Source of the DNA: Aldehydirespirator sp965116665
Lineage (GTDB): Bacteria; Actinomycetota; Acidimicrobiia; Acidimicrobiales; Aldehydirespiratoraceae
Reading direction: 5' to 3'
NCBI GenBank assembly: GCA_965116665.1
Contig: OZ220709.1
Span: 1,364,001 to 1,428,000, forward strand
DNA length: 64,000 nt
Shown: in pieces, positions 63,001 through 64,000 of the stretch
Numbering within the stretch: the stretch's first letter is position 1
Layout of the letters: every line of letters starts with the position of its first letter
Translations under genes and position numbers: made by a program
Notes under the pieces: generated by a model
Told to the model about the DNA's origin: nothing
Seen by the model: the letters and a program-made list of their open reading frames with translations, nothing else
Databases searched by the model: none

Positions 63001-64000
63001 GGCGAAGGTGACGGTCCGCTCATCGCCGGTGGTGTAGCGGGGCGTGTTGTGGGGAGGGCCTGCGTCGGGGACATCTTCGCTCAGCGCCACGGTCACCTCC
63101 AGCGTGCCCCTGTCGCTCACGTCGGCGTCGGTGGTGTCATCTGCGTTGACCTGCTTGCGGGTGAGGACGAAGATGGCGTCGCGCCCCTCCACCACGTTGT
63201 AGCTGGGCTTGGGAGCGATGGTCACCAGCTGCCACCGGTCCTCGCTGACGACGGTGCGGGTAGCGCTGAACGGGACGCCCAACGTCACGTCGTTGCTGTC
63301 CTGGACTGTCACCGTTACCGAACCGTCCCCCTCGATCACTTCGTCATCCACGGTCGGCACAGACAGGGTGGCCGCGGCCTCTTCCGCCTCGAACACGGCC
63401 TGGGTGGGCGGTGTGCCCTCCACGAATCCGCCGGTGTGGGTGACGACCACGTTGACGGTCAGGCCCTGGGTCAGAGAGCCGGTGCGGGTCAGGGTGAAGG
63501 TGGCCGGGCTTCCCTCCACCACCTCCGAGTGGGCTGCCGGGACAATGGTGATGACCGGGCCGTCGTTGTCCTTGACCTTCACGTGAGCGGAGGAACGGCC
63601 CCCGGGGTGATAGGTGTACTCTTCCAGGCCAGGGCCCTGCGGAAGGATCTGGACCCGGAAGTAGCGTTCCGGTTCGTCGTCCGTGTCGTTTACAGTTCTT
63701 GCCTCGTGCGTCGCAGTCATCGAGGCGGCCTCGATGGTCACTGTTCCAGTGCGCTCAGTGCATGCGGCCAGCGTCGGCTGCTCGCGGGCGCAGATGTCCA
63801 CCGTCAGCGCCTTGGAGGTGTCGCCCTCCCGGGTCAAGGTGAAAGTGACCGTGCCGCCTTCGAAAGTCGAACGGGAGGAGGATCGCTCGACGGTCACCCT
63901 GGGGTTGGGCCTGCCCTCCGAAGTCTCGTGGGATCCCGCGGCGGCGGCGTTGCGGGCCCGGACCTGTATGGAGTAGAGGTCGCCGTTGGTCAGGCGGCGG
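48055..64000 (-). CDS. Giant Calx-beta/FN3/cadherin-like surface protein (partial)
   Basis: The frame is open through the last base of the window, so the start lies outside; at least 5,314 residues are visible. The visible beginning ends a fibronectin III-like unit. Then come about 26 Calx-beta-type units (EGG or EDE starts, DYTATSGTLTF-like middles, DDD ends). Next are thirteen nearly identical 111-residue repeats (50531-54858), two more Calx-beta units and one diverged repeat. Last are two fibronectin III-like domains, a cadherin-like domain (SFSVAEDAPIGAAVGSV) and a pre-peptidase C-terminal-like domain with YYTFTTDGRYTLGLG. No sortase or membrane anchor is seen at the C-terminus. Calx-beta and cadherin units bind calcium, so a secreted adhesin or matrix protein is likely. 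The frame on the opposite strand is a shadow. Confidence 0.88.
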   Translation of the reverse strand, partial: RRLTNGDLYSIQVRARNAAAAGSHETSEGRPNPRVTVERSSSRSTFEGGTVTFTLTREGDTSKALTVDICAREQPTLAACTERTGTVTIEAASMTATHEARTVNDTDDEPERYFRVQILPQGPGLEEYTYHPGGRSSAHVKVKDNDGPVITIVPAAHSEVVEGSPATFTLTRTGSLTQGLTVNVVVTHTGGFVEGTPPTQAVFEAEEAAATLSVPTVDDEVIEGDGSVTVTVQDSNDVTLGVPFSATRTVVSEDRWQLVTIAPKPSYNVVEGRDAIFVLTRKQVNADDTTDADVSDRGTLEVTVALSEDVPDAGPPHNTPRYTTGDERTVTFAAGASTATLRVATAENRYDQRSHWLTATPEDGAVHRTPAGGEAGDSAEVEIADDDNRPGISVSAPSSVNEGEDAVFTLTRAGDTTVGLRVYAVVSGNKRVLSLEAIGSLPVSGTSLQARFGTFSYGDRARSGDFNVDFEPGSATATLTFGTQADETAEGDGLITFRGIADARYYFATSHFAQITVQDDDTAVVTLELVDPPPAVADRPNTYRIEEGADLTWRVTRTGGTDHYFYYGYETDRTSGHDRYNDSSGWKPSYDSERNFGDDDIVDLADLSGIAKELWSIPEGNTRTTVKTAAHWVTPSGGEVHIRLRDPYPGCNRCPQYTLGEPNEFRLIITNRTPAVSITAGSNSVEEGGRVTFTLTRTWNPENTRDHATHVDLAFLDPDGVISGTPPAFVTIPRGQTSATFTLLMADDDNSGDEDREFTVSVAAPENPTEENFEGEFEALAPSSATVTVTDNDEPPLPTVTVTAATQGGDEGTAFKFSVARDGDTDASLTVKLTATQAGAFIDPANTPGADITIPAGRESLEYTVRTVDDDVDESNGSVTVTIGRDAAYTIGNPSSATTPVYDNDGATVSIEDPSSPTEEGDTTIEFTVRLSSLPPGGGPVTVNWATREGTAWAFRDYTHSFGVVRFTASLTETITVPILEDIDDEDDETFYVVLSDPQGAQIGRDTAAGVITDDDDATVTASLEAVPESDVIESVGYLELLVKLSAPSQRVVEVDWETKRSGNVKAATPETDFFAATGTATFPRGSTEQRIRVTIRDDNDDEDSEFIYLGLTGARNASLSSDTHEFGWIRDDDVRGVTAAPAALSIPEDENRAYTLVLDTRPTGNVTVEVDVPAGSDLSASPSTLTFTRLNWNLTQSVTVTATADADNVADAPVTITHSASGGDYGPAPTDSVTVTITGDTGGTLVVADAEAAEGEGELVFAVTLLGSPSSQVTVNYATSDGTATAGQDYTSTSGTLTFAAGNAGTQNVRVPVTDDSDAEQAETLTLTLTGAVNAAVADATATGTITDNDSGFGVTGGRATETGGEIVFTVTRNGSTGGSASVWYVTENGTAQAGADYTARAGRLTFAAGESSKTVSVPIINDLMDEPDEETFTLRLVAPSGAVIAHGKDRATGVIEDADPKPQVSFGPSETTVEESEGPLEFAVKLNSASGLRVEVDYATVEVAGQARAGSDFTAVDGTLVFEPGETEKAITVQVVDDEVAEERESLRLELSDAVNAGISKRVTSGYITDDDPFKVTVTTRQDEVLEGGELVFDLERDGNPLPPLTVTLSRTITAGATTSTASDVTVTFDGGGTPGKSTATYRWQTEVDTDTDTDKVYTVTVKDDADEPPEYRPGTPASASVTVTDLGSVLIEGDLVLTYEKLDSLWVDEGDQVSVRWTVRNYGEATADAVEIIVDQVHTLECGDLAPDKSCSRTFSKAATAVHVENEEMRMRAVAWPEGGGDLLLSNEVELSFPKGEAHVLAVIHATSEAETACPDVKFTVGLNHQSAQEVTVAYATSDGTATGGAGPLTDCDRSEFVPGVDYLTTTGTLTFTPGQTEKTVAVRVFDDTVLEADETIIFTISSPTGAELDTSPGKGKGYIGVGYIVDDDQPASDPTVSISRDSGGVSEDAGYAEFILALSGATNDTVTVDWATAALAEAEDAAAAGMDYTAVGGTATFLPRTTEQRIRVPILDDMIDEPDLEYLQITLSDPVNATIGETGRIGLAIRDDDTRGVTVDPTAMFLDEGATRTYSVSLTSQPTEAEGVTIAVGFEADMGVSVAPTSLTFTQDNWRDAQVVTVTGVVDDDSTDSGDVEISHTPSGSDYDGLAADRVIVIVLDRPVFVVAGKTVAEDAGEIEIEVTLNRTFSEETITVDWETVDGTATAGSDYTAASGVLTFTLNDESKKISVTVTNDSLDEEDKEAFTIALSNPSGNAGTGSGGTVTITDNDNPPIVTIAEVGKTTEASGQGRFRVRLSEASARQVQVDWLTTRYSAEGTATPGEDFIEASGTLTFEPGEQRKDFTVVVVDDAIVEERETYRVKLRNEVNATLHTPPRVDAEIIDNDTPGVVVEPTAVSVPEGGTGEYTLRLKALPTADVTITVTVPANTDLTAGSTSLTFTSDNWDEPQTVTLTAAEDTDLADDEVSITHAASGGGYGDMTVDGVTATIVDNDFPTLSIADGDADEDDGSIEFTVTLGKASPKDISASWSTTDGTASGGTDYVAVTAGSLSIPAGDTTATITVTVLGDGVVETDETFTVTLADPVNATLADAEATGTINNDDEVAVTVEPTALTIAEGGSGLYRVSIGSQPTGGDVTIEVTVPSGTNVSAGPTTLTFTADTWRFPRYVVVNTVSDDDAAVDAPVTLTHAVSGGGYGSVTASAVTVTITEENERAVEVTPTALAFDEGETGTYQVVLKSQPTANVTVTLTVPADAGATVDKTSLTFTSDNWDKAQAVKVSASEDDDAISPTPFTITHAVSGGDYASTKADGVTVTVRDTTVPGILTEGAKAGEGAGTIAFVVSLQTDAAETVAVNYATANGTATAGADYTRTVGRLTFSAGQTTKTISVPVLNDDIDEADETFTLTLSNAVNADLSGGESSLTVEGTIEDDDTRGLVLSSETLSVREGGRKTYTVALKSQPTAGVDVTLKVPAGAEFSMHTGKLAFTPSNWNVAQDVVVNAYQDRDAQPDPKAAIEHTAEGGDYGDPLRNDEVPNVTASLDVVVLEDDEPTVTLALTPASISEDGGVSTVTATLSEQSSADTTVVVSIDPTDTSTLSANKTLTIAAGNTSSTGEVTVTAVNGDSAYTGDRQVTVSGSASNTDGVGDPDDVTLTITDDDTRPEVTLVLTPASISEAGGVSTVTATLSATSSADTTVVVSIDPTDTSTLSANKTLTIAAGNTSSTGEVTVTAVNGDSAYTGDREVTVSGSADNDVGVDGPDDVTLTITDDDTKPEVTLVLTPASISEAGGVSTVTATLSATSSADTTVVVSIDPTDTSTLSTDKTLTIAAGNTSSTGEVTVTAVNGDSAYTGDREVTVKGEADNDVGVDGPDDVTLTITDDDTKPKVTLVLTPASISEDGGVSTVTATLSATSSAETTVVVSIDPTDTSTLSANKTLTIAANSTTSTGTVTVTAVNTDSAYTGDREVTVKGEADNDVGVDNPDDVTLTITDDDTKPKVTLVLTPASISEDGGVSTVTATLSATSSADTTVVVSIDPTDTSTLSTDKTLTIAANSTTSTGTVTVTAVNTDSAYTGDREVTVKGEADNDVGVDNPDDVTLTITDDDTKPKVTLVLTPASISEDGGVSTVTATLSATSSAETTVVVSIDPTDTSTLSADKTLTIAAGNTSSTGEVTVTAVNGDSAYTGDRQVTVKGEADNDVGVDGPDDVTLTITDDDTKPKVTLVLTPASISEDGGVSTVTATLSATSSAETTVVVSIDPTDTSTLSADKTLTIAAGNTSSTGEVTVTAVNGDSAYTGDRQVTVSGSADNDVGVDGPDDVTLTITDDDTKPKVTLVLTPASISEDGGVSTVTATLSATSSAETTVVVSIDPTDTSTLSTDKTLTIAANSTTSTGTVTVTAVNTDSAYTGDRQVTVSGSADNDVGVDGPDDVTLTITDDDTKPKVTLVLTPASISEAGGVSTVTATLSATSSAETTVVVSIDPTDTSTLSTDKTLTIAANSTTSTGTVTVTAVNGDSAYTGDREVTVSGSADNDVGVDGPDDVTLTITDDDTKPKVTLVLTPASISEAGGVSTVTATLSATSSAETTVVVSIDPTDTSTLSANKTLTIAAGNTSSTGEVTVTAVNGDSAYTGDREVTVKGEADNDIGVDNPDDVTLTITDDDTKPKVTLVLTPASISEAGGVSTVTATLSATSSAETTVVVSIDPTDTSTLSANKTLTIAAGNTSSTGEVTVTAVNGDSAYTGDREVTVKGEADNDVGVDGPDDVTLTITDDDTKPKVTLVLTPASISEDGGVSTVTATLSATSSAETTVVVSIDPTDTSTLSANKTLTIAANSTTSTGTVTVTAVNGDSAYTGDRQVTVSGSADNDVGVDGPDDVTLTITDDDTKPKVTLVLTPASISEAGGVSTVTATLSATSSAETTVVVSIDPTDTSTLSTDKTLTIAANSTTSTGTVTVTAVNTDSTYTGDRQVTVSGSADNDVGVDNPDDVTLTITDDEVRAVTVSFERASYTAAEGATATVKVTLSAAPERQVVIPITKTNQGGASSADYSGVPSSLTFGASDTEKSFTFTATADDVDDDGESVALAFGSLPAGVSAGTTSTSTVSITDDDVPSVAVSFKETTYTVIEGQTVDVTVTLNADPERSVTIPLTHGGRDGATNADYSGVPADIAFNTGETEKSFTITAIDDSVVDRGESVALGFGTLPTGVSAGSTATSTVNITDPSPQELVKNRPTVILVLTPPSINKSGSGNSSTVTAMLSGISSADTTVVVSVDPTDTTTLSANKTLFIAAGQTLSTGEVTITALDHDAGHGPCSVTVSGSAANKAGVDGPDDVTLTITDGNGPNPDKPANFRVTSEKGRTTFHWDNVGIPCAAERLRYDIFVRERGGTEHAREFVIHTEYMEETTDDDQSPLTWQRLPVGGTYEFALQAVAVTPDGSPLLSGLVGPVEHTVRGPNRPWDQEAARIDNGVEGPVKLTWKQPMLYSNRPLYEPAIPIADPDAADTSVNEYIIFRAEAPEDDDDMNTPPDHGATYHRIATVGDVTSYIDNTVAETGSYFYRVQARSPDGLSDRSGYAFAYGLPAADGGTDGRLAPVEVNSPPSFGSSTYSFSVAEDAPIGAAVGSVSAADADDDSLTYSITAGNGDAKFAISRNSGAITTAGALDYESDSSFTLTVQADDDNGGTATATVNVTVTDVYEDPDATREGAASLGVQSPGRGRQFFRNKSLDRANGDGVDYYTFTTDGRYTLGLGARDQTIELKVTLEDADGNVVDTAGPPKDPNKDQVYIEWLEVTIDAGTYYVRVEALEDGQTGYYIRFRLQTPEL
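50531..54858 (-). repeat. Thirteen tandem 333-bp repeats inside the giant gene
   Basis: Each unit encodes 111 residues beginning TLVLTPASISE and ending DDVTLTITDDD. Thirteen consecutive copies fit the length of about 4,328 bases. The units differ by a small set of two- or three-state choices: EDGG or EAGG; AETT or ADTT; SANK, STDK or SADK; AAGNTSSTGE or AANSTTSTGT; NGDS or NTDS; REV or RQV; KGEADND or SGSADND; GPDD or NPDD. These combine in many orders, so the array is a mosaic. Confidence 0.93.

Overview
The window is GC-rich (roughly two thirds G+C by eye), with GTG starts, leaderless-looking promoters and MurA carrying Asp at the catalytic Cys position, as in mycobacteria. It is probably chromosome of a high-GC actinobacterium; I cannot name a genus. 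No rRNA, phage structural gene, integrase or CRISPR array is visible, and MurA is the only clear housekeeping gene. Most of positions 1-48,000 reads as a defence/accessory island. The last 16 kb is one giant surface-protein gene.

Layout. 1-4,214: end of a DUF1156-type methylase-like gene, a DUF499 ATPase and a small unknown gene. 4,603-6,075: a HEPN protein. 6,120-9,133 (minus): a three-gene operon of SIR2-SLOG protein, DprA-like protein and ComF-like phosphoribosyltransferase. 9,365-11,629: an intact IS21-family element with a 4-bp target duplication. 11,767-13,095: murA. 13,403-15,321: an unknown protein and a DUF4238 protein. 15,468-17,053: a small repeat protein and an Xre antitoxin beside a frameshifted RES toxin. 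17,100-18,087: an HNH-like protein cut by an IS. 18,088-19,862 and 40,961-42,735: two 1,775-bp IS1182-family copies in inverted orientation whose encoded transposases are identical. 19,866-21,441 and 42,736-44,247: the two halves of one split gene. 21,944-23,268: RusA-like and nuclease/HEPN genes. 23,526-25,425 (minus): a graspetide RiPP cluster (membrane protein, ATP-grasp ligase, precursor). 25,559-28,028: a DUF4238-like protein, a tRNA-like locus and a GNAT acetyltransferase. 28,239-36,391: two repeat proteins, then a minus-strand VWA, MoxR ATPase and LRV-repeat set with an AbiEi-like gene. 36,514-40,919: phosphoesterase, lipoprotein and prepilin-like protein, with strongly structured intergenic DNA. 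44,546-46,342: a partial tandem duplicate of the split gene. 46,464-47,807: an Xre-ImmA/PIN pair truncated by an IS3 remnant. 48,055-64,000 (minus): a Calx-beta protein of more than 5,300 residues that runs off the window and contains thirteen 333-bp repeats.

The best leads are the SIR2-SLOG/DprA/PRTase operon, the graspetide precursor with two 24-residue repeats, the LRV-MoxR-VWA set, a gene whose halves lie about 21 kb apart beside inverted IS copies (an inversion or an assembly error), and a 107-nt perfect three-way-junction fold upstream of a lipoprotein gene. Functions are inferred from motifs read by eye; no database search was run.
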